Source of the DNA: AC-32 sp963728765
GTDB taxonomy: Bacteria; Actinomycetota; Thermoleophilia; Gaiellales; Gaiellaceae
Assembly: GCA_963728765.1 (NCBI GenBank)
Contig: CAVSKX010000007.1
Coordinates: forward strand, 51,912-115,911
Direction: 5' to 3'
Length of the DNA stretch: 64,000 nucleotides
Under the pieces are notes generated by a model. The model searched no databases and had not been told where the DNA came from. It saw only the letters and a program-made list of their open reading frames with translations. The translations under genes and the position numbers were made by a program. Of this stretch, positions 32,737-40,413 are shown piece by piece. The stretch's first letter is position 1, and each line of letters begins with the position of its first letter.

Positions 32737-33417
32737 TCAGACCGGAAAGGCACACCTCACGTCGAGCCCGCGGCCACGACCGCCGCGGGCTTCGACGTTT
32801 CCGCCCGCGGACTCGACCACGTGCTTGACGATCGCGAGGCCGAGCCCGGTGCCGCGCGTCGTGCGCGCGCGGTCGGAGCGGAAGAAGCGCTCGAACAGGC
32901 GCGGGACGTCCTCGTCGGGCACGCCCGCGCCGTCGTCGGCGATCTCGAGCACGACCTCTCCGTTCGCGCGCCCGAGGCTGATCGTGCACCTCGCACCCTC
33001 GCCCGCGTACCGGAGCGCGTTCTCGAGCAGGTTCTCTACGACGAGCCGGAGCATGCGGCGGCGGAGCGGCACTTCGATCGTCTCGTCCTCGATGCGCACG
33101 ACGAGCGTGAGACCGGCCATCTCCGCCCGCTCGGAGAGCTCGTCGACGACCGCGCGCAGGACGGGGGCGGCCTCCGTCTCACCCAGCGCGACCACCTCAC
33201 GCCCCTGCTCGAGCTCGCTCAGGAAGAGGATGTCGTCCACGAGGTCGGTCATCTCCCCCACCTCATCGCGCGCCTGCGCGAGCAGCGCCTTGAGGTCGGC
33301 GCCGGGGAGCTCGGCCGAGTCGAGCAGGGCCTGAAGACGCGCGAGCGGAGTCCGCAGCTCGTGCGAGACCGAAGCAGTGAACGCCGTACGGAGGGCTTCA
33401 TAGTTGGCGTCAGCCAC
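32737..33417 (-). CDS. Histidine kinase core without sensor domain
   Basis: 226 residues consisting only of the DHp domain (phosphoacceptor H19 in SVSHELRTPL) and HATPase domain (N-box LLENALRYAG, DDGAGVPDEDVPRLFERFF, GTGLGLAIVKH). No membrane helix, PAS or HAMP is present, and an in-frame TGA 45 nt upstream of GTG 33417 shows that this is the full gene. GGGAGAGA serves as ribosome site. It is divergent from the OmpR-type regulator and adjoins the pst genes, so it is probably the SenX3/PhoR equivalent, possibly taking its signal from PhoU/PstB. Confidence 0.88.
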   Translation of the reverse strand: MADANYEALRTAFTASVSHELRTPLARLQALLDSAELPGADLKALLAQARDEVGEMTDLVDDILFLSELEQGREVVALGETEAAPVLRAVVDELSERAEMAGLTLVVRIEDETIEVPLRRRMLRLVVENLLENALRYAGEGARCTISLGRANGEVVLEIADDGAGVPDEDVPRLFERFFRSDRARTTRGTGLGLAIVKHVVESAGGNVEARGGRGRGLDVRCAFPV

Positions 33418-33597
33418 TAGTGTCTCTCCCAGCCATGTTCGCCCGTCTCTCGCCCACGATCACGCTGCGCCAGAACCCACCCTCGTCCTTGCGCAGGCAA
33501 CCAGCCTGCGCCGCGGTCGAGCGCGGCTTCTGGCTTGGTGCTCGCGACCGAGAACCTGGGCGTCATGACCGGGAGAGACACACAGCTTGAGTATCGC

Positions 33598-34293
33598 GTG
33601 ACGAAGGTCCTCATCGTCGAAGACGACGACACGATCGCCGAGGGCATGGCGCAGCATCTCGACGCGGCAGGCGTCGACTCGGTGCGCGTGGGAGCCGGCG
33701 AGGTCGGGCTCGCGCGGCTTCGCTACGAGCGTCCCGACGTGCTCGTGCTCGACCTGATGCTTCCCGGCCTCGACGGCTGGGCGCTGATCGAGCAGGCGCG
33801 CGCGGAGGGCATCGGCACGCCGATCCTCGTCGTCAGCGCCCGCGGCACCGAGCACGATCGTGTGCACGCACTCCAGATCGGGGCGGACGACTACCTCGTC
33901 AAGCCGTTCTCGATGAAGGAGCTCGTGGCGCGAGTCCAGGCGGCGGCGCGGCGCGGCGTGCGCGGCGTCCAGGAGGACCGCGGCGAGGAGCTGGTCATCG
34001 AGGAGCTGCGCATCGACCCGCGCTCGGTGCAGGCCTTCGTCGACGGCGAGAGCGCGGAGCTGACGCCGACCGAGTTCCGGCTCCTCTACACGCTCGCGCA
34101 GGATCAGGGCCGCGTGGCGAGCCGCGACGAGCTGCTGCAGCGCATCTGGGGCCGGCGCGCGACGCATCGCGACCGCACCGTCGACGTCTGCGTCCGCCGG
34201 CTGCGCGAGAAGATCGACTCGCGCGCGACGCGGCACACGTTCATCCAGACGCGCTACGGCGTCGGCTACTCGCTCGAGCCGGTTCCGAAGTAG
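33598..34293 (+). CDS. OmpR/PhoB-type response regulator (RegX3-like)
   Basis: 231 residues: receiver with E8/D9/D10 acid pocket and phosphoacceptor D52, Lys in YLVKPFS; winged-helix domain from about 130 (ELTPTEFRLLYTLAQDQGRV ... YGVGYSL). GTG 33598 puts the receiver at residue 2, as is normal; ATG 33565 would add 11 residues. Neither has a strong ribosome site. Its position between pst genes and the sensorless kinase suggests control of the phosphate regulon. Confidence 0.88.
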   Translation: MTKVLIVEDDDTIAEGMAQHLDAAGVDSVRVGAGEVGLARLRYERPDVLVLDLMLPGLDGWALIEQARAEGIGTPILVVSARGTEHDRVHALQIGADDYLVKPFSMKELVARVQAAARRGVRGVQEDRGEELVIEELRIDPRSVQAFVDGESAELTPTEFRLLYTLAQDQGRVASRDELLQRIWGRRATHRDRTVDVCVRRLREKIDSRATRHTFIQTRYGVGYSLEPVPK

Positions 34294-34369
34294 CGACGTC
34301 TCAGAACGAACGTCTGCTTCTCGACGAGCTTGCCGCCCTCCGGAGCTCGACTGCTCGTGCCGCCTGCGG

Positions 34370-34762
34370 CTAGCCCGCGTCCAGCTCGAGCGCAAGCTTC
34401 TCGACGCGGCGCTCGATCTCGTCGCGGATGCCGCGCACCTGTTCGACGGGCAGGCCGATCGGATCCTGGATCGCCCACCTGATCTGGCGCACGCCCGGCG
34501 TGGCCGGACAGACCTCGTCGCTGCAGACGGCGACCGCGACATCGGCCCAGTCGAGGTCGCCCTCGTCGAGCCTGTGCGGAACGTGGTCGCTGGCATCGAT
34601 CCCGACCTCGTGGAGCGCCTCGAGCACCTCCGGGTGTGTCGTCTCGCCCGGCATGCTGCCGGCCGAGCGCGTTCCGTGGGCGCCGCCGGCTGCGCGCTCG
34701 AAGAGACGCTGAGCCATGACGCTCCGCCCCTGGTTTCCGACGCAGACGAAGAGGACGTTCAC
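34370..34762 (-). CDS. Low-molecular-weight phosphatase/arsenate reductase-like protein
   Basis: 130 residues with the P-loop CVGNQGRS (C7, R13) and the general-acid DP in AIQDPIGLP. This fold covers both protein-tyrosine phosphatases and thioredoxin-linked arsenate reductases. It contains further Cys at VCSDEVCPAT that could act as redox partners. Co-transcription with aqpS (4-nt overlap) and arsC argues for arsenate reduction. It is the last gene of that operon. Confidence 0.8.
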   Translation of the reverse strand: MNVLFVCVGNQGRSVMAQRLFERAAGGAHGTRSAGSMPGETTHPEVLEALHEVGIDASDHVPHRLDEGDLDWADVAVAVCSDEVCPATPGVRQIRWAIQDPIGLPVEQVRGIRDEIERRVEKLALELDAG

Positions 34763-35442
34763 GCCGACTTGCGCGCTGCTGCGGGAACGGGCGCCGGCTC
34801 GCCCCGGATCAGCTGGTACGCGAGAGCGCCGAGCGCTGCGCCAAGGACGGGTGCGACGATGTAGAGCCAGAGCGCGTGCAGGTCGCCCGACACGAGGGCG
34901 GGGCCGGCCGAGCGCGCCGGGTTCATCGACGCGCCGGAGATCGGGCCGCCGAACATGGCATCTAGCCCGACCGTGCCTCCGATTGCGATCGCCGCGGCCT
35001 CGCCCACGGCGCGCGTGTCAGTCGCCACGGCCATGATCACGAACATCAGCAAGAACGTCATGACCAGCTCCCAGAGGAACGACTGTCCTTCCGAGCCCGA
35101 CGGCAGCGTTGCGCCGACGTGGGCAATGTTGCCGAGCGAGCCGCGCAGCAGAGCCGCCGCGACGATCGCGCCGATCAGCTGCGCCGCCCAGTAGCCGGCA
35201 GCCCGGGACCACGGAAAGTGCCGGGTGATGGCAAAGGCAAGCGTGACGGCCGGATTGAAATGCGCCCCGGAGACGTGTCCCACGGCGTAGATCATGGCCA
35301 TGATCACCAGCCCGAAGGTGATCGCGACGCCGACGTGCCCGAGCGCCTGCGTCTTGGCGTCCACCATGATCGCGCCCGCTCCTGCATAGACGAGCGCGAA
35401 GGTGCCGACGAACTCGGCGGCGATCAGCCGGGCGAGCGGCAC
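34759..35442 (-). CDS. MIP-family aquaglyceroporin (AqpS-like)
   Basis: 227 residues, six membrane helices and both NPA half-helices (NPAV at 63-66, NPAR at 174-177). R177 is the constriction arginine. GTG at 35442 follows the arsC stop by 2 nt. In ars operons lacking a pump, such channels let arsenite formed by ArsC flow out down its gradient (the aqpS arrangement known from Sinorhizobium). No acr3 or arsB gene is present in this cluster, which fits that model. Confidence 0.88.
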   Translation of the reverse strand: MPLARLIAAEFVGTFALVYAGAGAIMVDAKTQALGHVGVAITFGLVIMAMIYAVGHVSGAHFNPAVTLAFAITRHFPWSRAAGYWAAQLIGAIVAAALLRGSLGNIAHVGATLPSGSEGQSFLWELVMTFLLMFVIMAVATDTRAVGEAAAIAIGGTVGLDAMFGGPISGASMNPARSAGPALVSGDLHALWLYIVAPVLGAALGALAYQLIRGEPAPVPAAARKSA

Positions 35443-35444
35443 GG

Positions 35445-36077
35445 TCAGTTCTGGGGGATGAGCTCGGCGACGAGGCGCTGCACCCGCTGGTCGATCTCGT
35501 TGCGGATGCGTCGGACAGTCTCGAGATCCCTGCCGGCCGGATCGTCGAGATCCCAGTCCTCGTAGCGCTTGCCGGGGAAGATCGGGCATGCGTCGCCGCA
35601 GCCCATCGTGACGACCACGTCCGCAGCCTTCACGACCTCGTCGGTCAGCGGCTTCGGAAAAGCCTCGCTCATGTCGATCCCGAGCTCCTCCATGGCGTCC
35701 ACGACGGCCGGGTTCAGCTCGTCCGCGGGCGTCGAGCCGGCTGAGCGAACGTGGATGCGCTCTTCCGACCGGAGCTTCACGAGGCCCGCCGCCATCTGGC
35801 TGCGGCCGGCGTTGTGGGTGCAGACGAAGAGCACCTCGGGCTGCTCCTTCGTCAGCTTCCCTTCCGCCTGCGCCAACGCCTTGAGCCGTTCGCGGGTGAA
35901 GCGGTGGGCCAGGACCGGAACGAAGACGCTGATCCGCGCCTCACCCAGGAGATCCTGCGACTCGGCCATGTAGCGGGCGATCGTCTCGCGGGAGAAGATC
36001 CCCTCGAACTCGTCCGCGAGCCGGGCGGCCGCCCGGTCGATGTGCTGTTGCGTCACCGGGTCGAGTGCCTGCGGCAT
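35445..36077 (-). CDS. arsC: Arsenate reductase ArsC with N-terminal three-helix domain
   Basis: 210 residues. Residues 1-75 are a helical domain found in actinobacterial ArsC (HIDRAAARLADEFEGIFSRE). The catalytic domain has the P-loop CTHNAGRS (C86-S93) and DDPAGRD. Reduces arsenate to arsenite in the cytoplasm. ATG at 36077 has AAGGAGG upstream. It begins the arsC-aqpS-LMW-phosphatase operon and is divergent from arsR. Confidence 0.92.
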   Translation of the reverse strand: MPQALDPVTQQHIDRAAARLADEFEGIFSRETIARYMAESQDLLGEARISVFVPVLAHRFTRERLKALAQAEGKLTKEQPEVLFVCTHNAGRSQMAAGLVKLRSEERIHVRSAGSTPADELNPAVVDAMEELGIDMSEAFPKPLTDEVVKAADVVVTMGCGDACPIFPGKRYEDWDLDDPAGRDLETVRRIRNEIDQRVQRLVAELIPQN

Positions 36078-36091
36078 GGCTCCTCCTTGGT

Positions 36092-36146
36092 ATCGATGCT
36101 CATCGATGTCCGTTCCCGGCGCGATGATGACGAGGTCATCGATGTC
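36092..36146. promoter_or_regulatory. Repeated ATCGATG elements in the arsC/arsR gap
   Basis: ATCGATG occurs at 36092, 36102 and 36138; the longer CATCGATGTC is exact at 36101-36110 and 36137-36146. The gap is only 85 nt and contains both promoters (CAATAT 7 nt before the arsR ATG). These are the best candidates for ArsR binding. Confidence 0.5.
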
Positions 36147-36162
36147 TGTCAATATCGTGGGC

Positions 36163-36492
36163 ATGGACACCATTGCGACCGTGGCCGCGACATGCCCACC
36201 GTTGCTTCAGGAGCCGCTCGAGGCGGAGGACGCCGAGCAGCTGGCCGGCGCTCTGAAGGCGATCGCCGACCCGGCGCGCCTGAGGCTCCTCAGCCTGATT
36301 CAGGCGCAGCCGGGTCACGAGGCCTGCGTGTGTCACCTGACCGAGCCGCTCGGCCTCAGCCAGCCGACAGTGAGCCACCACCTGAAGGTCTTGCTCCAGG
36401 CAGGCCTCGTCGAGCGTGAGCAACGCGGAAGCTGGGCGTACTTCCGCGTCCGGGAAGAGCCGCTCGCCGCACTGCGAGGCGTCCTCTCCTAG
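36163..36492 (+). CDS. arsR: ArsR-family arsenic-responsive repressor
   Basis: 109 residues, winged helix with the As(III)-binding pair C55-V-C57 in HEACVCHLTEPL, plus C11 near the N-terminus. HTH LSQPTVSHHLKVL. ATG at 36163 stands 7 nt after CAATAT without a ribosome site, so the message may be leaderless. It is divergent from arsC and shares its CTAG stop with the convergent arsM. Confidence 0.92.
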   Translation: MDTIATVAATCPPLLQEPLEAEDAEQLAGALKAIADPARLRLLSLIQAQPGHEACVCHLTEPLGLSQPTVSHHLKVLLQAGLVEREQRGSWAYFRVREEPLAALRGVLS

Positions 36493-37232
36493 CTCGACCG
36501 GATCCCCTTGACGATCGCGCCGTGCATGCCCTGGGCGACCTCGTGGGTGAACTCGACGCTCACGTCCTCGAAGCCTGCCGCCTGAAGCCCGGCGACGTAC
36601 TCGGCCCGTGAGAGGGCGCCGGCGACGCAGCCGCACCAGCTGCCACGCTCGGCGCGCTCGGCCGGCGAGAGGTGATCCTCGGCCACGATGTCGCTGATCC
36701 CGAGGCGGCCCCCGGGCCGGAGCACGCGCGCCATCTCGGTCAGCACCGCCGCCTTGTCGGTCGACAGGTTGATCACGCAGTTCGAGATGACCACGTCCAC
36801 GGACTCCGCGGGCAGCGGGACGTTCTCGATCTCGCCCTTGAGGAAGTGCGCGTTCGAGATCCCCGCCTCTCGCGCGTTCTGCTGGGCAAGCGCAAGCATC
36901 TCGTCGGTCATGTCGACCCCGTACGCGACCCCGGTCGAGCCGACCCGCCTGGCCGAGAGGATCACGTCGATCCCCCCGCCGGAGCCGAGGTCGAGCACGG
37001 CCTCGCCTTCGCGTAGCTCGGCAACCGCCGTTGGGTTGCCGCAGCCGAGGGAGGCGAGCGCCGCGGCGTCGGGAAGCTCGCCGCGCTGGTCGGCGGTGTA
37101 GATCGACTCGCCGAAGTCGGCGGAGCCGTCGTCGCCGCAGCAGCCGCTGCCTCCGCTGGTGACGGCCCGTGCGGCCCGGGCGTAGCGCTCGCGAACCTGC
37201 TCGCGCAGCGCATCTGCGGTGTTGGTGCTCAT
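36489..37232 (-). CDS. arsM: Arsenite S-adenosylmethionine methyltransferase
   Basis: 247 residues. SAM-binding motif VLDLGSGGGIDV at 79-90 and the arsenic-binding cysteines C31/C32 (GSGCCGD), C152 (NCVINL), C200 and C202 (WCGCVAGAL). Methylates arsenite, giving volatile or excretable species. ATG at 37232 overlaps the stop of the second arsR (ATGA), so the two form an operon. Confidence 0.93.
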   Translation of the reverse strand: MSTNTADALREQVRERYARAARAVTSGGSGCCGDDGSADFGESIYTADQRGELPDAAALASLGCGNPTAVAELREGEAVLDLGSGGGIDVILSARRVGSTGVAYGVDMTDEMLALAQQNAREAGISNAHFLKGEIENVPLPAESVDVVISNCVINLSTDKAAVLTEMARVLRPGGRLGISDIVAEDHLSPAERAERGSWCGCVAGALSRAEYVAGLQAAGFEDVSVEFTHEVAQGMHGAIVKGIRSS

Positions 37233-37582
37233 GAGACGACCTCCTGGAGTTGGACGATTCCGGCCAGCCGCGCCGCGGCGTCGGGATCGAGGGAGAAGTA
37301 GGCCCACTTGCCGCGCTGCTCGCGGTTGAGCAGCCCCGCACGCGTGAGCTTCGAGAGGTGATGGCTGGCCGTCGGCTGGCTCAGCCCGAGGAACTGCGGG
37401 AACTCGCAGGCGCAGACCGGCTCCTCGCTTTGCGCGAGCCGGTTCACGATCCGCACGCGCGCCGGGTCGGCAAGCGCCTTGAAGAGCTGCGCCGTCGCCT
37501 CGGCCTCGTTCTCGTCGATCGTCTCGGCCGCGAGCGGCGTGCAGCACTGGATCACCGGCAGCTGCGCTTCCATCGCCGCCAT
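37229..37582 (-). CDS. Second ArsR-family repressor
   Basis: 117 residues with an N-terminal CC pair (C13, C14) and a CxC pair (C57, C59) that may together form the As(III) or metal site. HTH LGLSQPTASHHLSKL. ATG at 37582 or the one at 37573. It heads the arsR-arsM operon. A perfect inverted repeat lies 3 bp upstream of the start codon. The different Cys layout from ArsR at 36163 suggests different affinity or ligand. Confidence 0.9.
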   Translation of the reverse strand: MAAMEAQLPVIQCCTPLAAETIDENEAEATAQLFKALADPARVRIVNRLAQSEEPVCACEFPQFLGLSQPTASHHLSKLTRAGLLNREQRGKWAYFSLDPDAAARLAGIVQLQEVVS

Positions 37583-37584
37583 CG

Positions 37585-37602
37585 TATCGACAAGTTTCGA
37601 TA
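37585..37602. promoter_or_regulatory. Inverted repeat operator of the arsR-arsM operon
   Basis: TATCGA-CAAGTT-TCGATA is a perfect 6-bp inverted repeat with a 6-bp spacer, 3 bp before the arsR2 start. ArsR-type repressors bind such short imperfect dyads near the promoter, so it is a strong autoregulatory candidate. Confidence 0.6.
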
Positions 37603-37642
37603 TGTCAACCTGCTGTCACTCGAGACTGCTCGGTCCGAGGAG

Positions 37643-37720
37643 CTAGACGGCTGCCACCGCCGGCACGAAGAGGTACCAGCAGCCGACCGCGAGCAAGACC
37701 CCTCGGCCGAACCAGTTCAC
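37643..37720 (-). CDS. Possible 25-aa membrane peptide coupled to the HD gene
   Basis: A GTG overlapping the stop of the HD-like gene (GTGA) opens a 25-codon frame: VNWFGRGVLLAVGCWYLFV followed by PAVAAV. It would be a single short membrane helix. The stop-start overlap is the same style as real gene junctions in this window, but the frame is short enough to be chance. Confidence 0.25.
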   Translation of the reverse strand: MNWFGRGVLLAVGCWYLFVPAVAAV

Positions 37721-38595
37721 TCCAGCCGGTACATCGGCACGAGGCTCTTCTCGGACTCGTTCTCGATGCGGGCCACGACCTCGACGTACGGCTCGAGGCC
37801 CGAGCCGTGCAGCTTCGACTTCAGCAGCTCGTCGACCTGGTACACGCCGGCCGAGTTGTTCATCTTGATCTCGACCGAGACCGGCCGCTCCTCCCCCTCC
37901 GCGATGATCACCTCGTCGATCGCCGCCGCCGAGATCGAGTGGATCGAGACGCGCCCGCGCTCGAACGGAATCCGAGAGCGCCCCTCCTCGATGTCGAGCG
38001 CATCGGCGACGCGGACGATCCCCGCCTCCAGCGTCAGCGGATGGCCCGACTCGCGGTGCGAGGTGATCGTCTCCAGCACCTCCGAGATGACGACCGTCAG
38101 CTCCGGCTCCTCGTAGAGCCCGGCGAGCAGCGCGCGCGCCTTGGGCTCGGCGAGGAAGAGGCTCCAGTCCTCGTGCCGGTCGCGGTGCACCGCCATGCCG
38201 ATGCAGTGCAGCAGCGCGCCGAGCAGGACGACGACCTCGGCGTCCTCCTGCTTCATGTCGTAGTCGGAGACCATCGCGGGCTCGACGCCGCGCTTTTGCA
38301 GGATCCGCAGGAGCCGCAGCCCGATGTTGGCCACGATCTGGATGTGCACCCAGGAGTGGTCGTTGATGCCGAGCCGCTTGACGGCGTTCACGTTCGCCAC
38401 GTGCCACTCGGCCTTGAGACCGTCGTCCGCGTTCACGCGCTCCAGCAGCGTCCGCAGCTTGCGGCTGCGCTGCGCGGGCACCTTGATCCGCATCTGCGCG
38501 ACCGCCTCTTTCGGCGTGAGGCGAGCCTCGCGCTCGGCCTCGCCCGAGGCCGGCTCCTCGATCCGCTCGCGGAGCTCCTTGTCGAGCTGCGACAC
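37717..38595 (-). CDS. HD-superfamily-like protein
   Basis: 292 residues. Central HD-like core: H80/H84 in NDHSWVHIQIVANIG, LLHCIGMAVHRDRHEDWS at 128-145 and VRVADALD. The doublet that normally reads His-Asp is H130-C131, so one metal ligand seems missing; the nearby D139 or H141 might replace it. C-terminal beta part KMNNSAGVYQVDELL resembles a regulatory tail. GTP or nucleotide phosphohydrolase activity is typical of the fold but doubtful here. Confidence 0.7.
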   Translation of the reverse strand: MSQLDKELRERIEEPASGEAEREARLTPKEAVAQMRIKVPAQRSRKLRTLLERVNADDGLKAEWHVANVNAVKRLGINDHSWVHIQIVANIGLRLLRILQKRGVEPAMVSDYDMKQEDAEVVVLLGALLHCIGMAVHRDRHEDWSLFLAEPKARALLAGLYEEPELTVVISEVLETITSHRESGHPLTLEAGIVRVADALDIEEGRSRIPFERGRVSIHSISAAAIDEVIIAEGEERPVSVEIKMNNSAGVYQVDELLKSKLHGSGLEPYVEVVARIENESEKSLVPMYRLE

Positions 38596-38645
38596 GGCCT
38601 CCGACCCTACTCGTTCCGGCCGCTCCGCGTTACGATTTGACTGCT

Positions 38646-38993
38646 ATGAGGACGATGAACCCGATCCACGACTCGACGTGCTCGGTGGCCGCGTGCGCCG
38701 AGATTCTGGGGGCGAAGTGGACGGCTGTACTCGTGCACGACCTGTCCGAGGGCCCTCGGCGTTTCGGCGAGCTCGAGCACTCCTGCTCCGGCATCAGCCC
38801 GCGGACACTCTCCGAGCGCCTGCGGGGGCTCGAGCAGGAGGAGATCGTGGTCCGCCGCAGCTACGCCGAGTCGCCGCCGCGGGTCGAGTACGAGCTGACC
38901 GCGAAGGGCGAGGCGTTGCTGCCGATCATCGACGAGATGCGACGCTTCGGGCACGCCTGGCTCGGCTGCGGGCCGGCCGCCCTAACGGTCTAG
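38646..38993 (+). CDS. HxlR-family transcriptional regulator
   Basis: 115 residues with the HxlR winged helix: CSVAACAEILGAKWTAVLVH, FGELEHSCSGISPRTLSERL and YELTAKGEALLPI. Several Cys near the N-terminus may sense redox or electrophiles. ATG at 38646 has TACGAT 9 nt upstream. Divergent from the HD-like gene and overlapping the convergent M20 gene by 12 nt. Confidence 0.88.
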   Translation: MRTMNPIHDSTCSVAACAEILGAKWTAVLVHDLSEGPRRFGELEHSCSGISPRTLSERLRGLEQEEIVVRRSYAESPPRVEYELTAKGEALLPIIDEMRRFGHAWLGCGPAALTV

Positions 38994-40310
38994 CGCCGCC
39001 AGCCGCCCGTAGAGCTCCTTCGCCGTCTCGATCCCGAGAGGCATGTACTCCGCGAGCAGCCGCTCGTTCGGCGAGTGGATGCTGCTCTCGGGCGTGGCGA
39101 AGCCGGTGACGATCGTCGGGATCCCCTTGTCGACGAGCGCCGGCACGATCGGCAGCGTTCCGCCGGACCGCGCCAGCAGCGGCCGGCGGCCCATCGTCTG
39201 CTCGAAGGCGTCCTGGGCGAGCTGGATGGCCGGCGTGTCGGGCGGAACGAGCGCCGCCGGCGATGACGAGAGCCGCTGGACGTCGAGCTCGGCGCCCCCC
39301 GGGACCGCGTCGCGCAGCAGCTGCTCCAGCGCGCGGCCGATCTGCTCGACGTCCTGTCCTGGCGCAAGGCGAATGGAGACGTTGGCCTCGGCCTGCACCG
39401 GCAGGACGGTCTTCTGCAGCGTGGGCGACCCGCCGAGGATGCCGTTGACCTCGAGCGAGGGCTCGGCGGTCGTGCGTAGGTAGAACTCGCCCGCCGCCCG
39501 CGGGTCGACCGGCTGCGCGCCGGCCTCCGCCAGCATCTGCTCGCCCGGGACGAGCTCGGCCCACGCGGCGAGCTCCTCGTCGGTCGGCGCGACGATGCCT
39601 GCGCGCAGGGACTCCGGCAGGCGCCCGTCCTGTCCGTGCACGGACGACAGGATCTGCATCAGGGCGTGGGTCGCGTTCAGCGCCACGCTGCCGAACACGC
39701 CCGAGTGCAGGTCGCGTCCCCCCGTGCGGACGGTGAGGTGGAAGTAGACGAGCCCGCGAACGGAGACGGCGAACTCGGGCACGCCCCGCGTGGTCATGCC
39801 GCTGTCGAAGATCAGCGCCGCGTCCGCCCCGCGCTCGTCGGCGGCGAGGAAGTCGACGATCTGGTGGCCGCCGGTCTCCTCTTCGGCGTCGCAGGCGAAG
39901 CGGACGTTGACCGGCAGCTCGCCCGCGGCGGCGAGGTCGGCGGCCGCTCGCGCAAGCATGTACAGCTGGCCCTTGTCGTCGACGACGCCGCGGCCAAAGA
40001 GCCATTCGCCCCGCTGCTCCAGGGCAAAGGGCTCGGACTCCCAGAGCTCGAGCGGGTCGGGAGGCTGCACGTCGACGTGGCCGTAGACGAGCACCGTCGG
40101 CGCAGACCCGGAGCCGTCCGAGGCTGCGAGGTCGCCGAGGATCAGCGGCTGCGTGGAAGTCTCACGCACCTCCGCTGAGCCACCGGCCCCACGGATGAAG
40201 TCCGCGAGCCACTCCGCTGCCCGCTTGACGTCTCTCGCGTGCGCGGGGTCGGCGCTGACGCTCGGGATCGCGATCAGCTCGGAAAGCTCGTCGAACCAGG
40301 CCTCGGCCAC
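38982..40310 (-). CDS. M20-family metallopeptidase (dipeptidase)
   Basis: 442 residues. Zinc ligands of the family are present: H78 (YGHVDVQPP), D111 (GVVDDKG), catalytic/metal E144-E145 (CDAEEETGG), D in LIFDSGM and His in SSIHSPNE. A dimerisation lid domain sits between residues about 190 and 300. GTG at 40310 is the most credible start; no strong ribosome site is seen. Likely a cytosolic dipeptidase or aminoacyl hydrolase. Confidence 0.88.
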   Translation of the reverse strand: MAEAWFDELSELIAIPSVSADPAHARDVKRAAEWLADFIRGAGGSAEVRETSTQPLILGDLAASDGSGSAPTVLVYGHVDVQPPDPLELWESEPFALEQRGEWLFGRGVVDDKGQLYMLARAAADLAAAGELPVNVRFACDAEEETGGHQIVDFLAADERGADAALIFDSGMTTRGVPEFAVSVRGLVYFHLTVRTGGRDLHSGVFGSVALNATHALMQILSSVHGQDGRLPESLRAGIVAPTDEELAAWAELVPGEQMLAEAGAQPVDPRAAGEFYLRTTAEPSLEVNGILGGSPTLQKTVLPVQAEANVSIRLAPGQDVEQIGRALEQLLRDAVPGGAELDVQRLSSSPAALVPPDTPAIQLAQDAFEQTMGRRPLLARSGGTLPIVPALVDKGIPTIVTGFATPESSIHSPNERLLAEYMPLGIETAKELYGRLAALDR

Positions 40311-40413
40311 GGCGGCGGAGTCTAATGACTCGCCGCCGCGGCACCGCGTTGGCACCCAGCGTGCAGCGGAGGGCCGAAGGCCCGGAGTCTGCGCGGGTTA
40401 GCCCGTAGGGCGT

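Noticed and set aside
34294..34369. Small frame between the OmpR-type regulator and the low-MW phosphatase
   Set aside because: No start codon with ribosome site and no coding-like composition; only a repeated ACGTCT that is too short to interpret.
40311..40413. tRNA or small RNA between the M20 gene and sigA
   Set aside because: No cloverleaf or T-loop sequence was found; only a short GGGCC-TTC-GGCCC hairpin.
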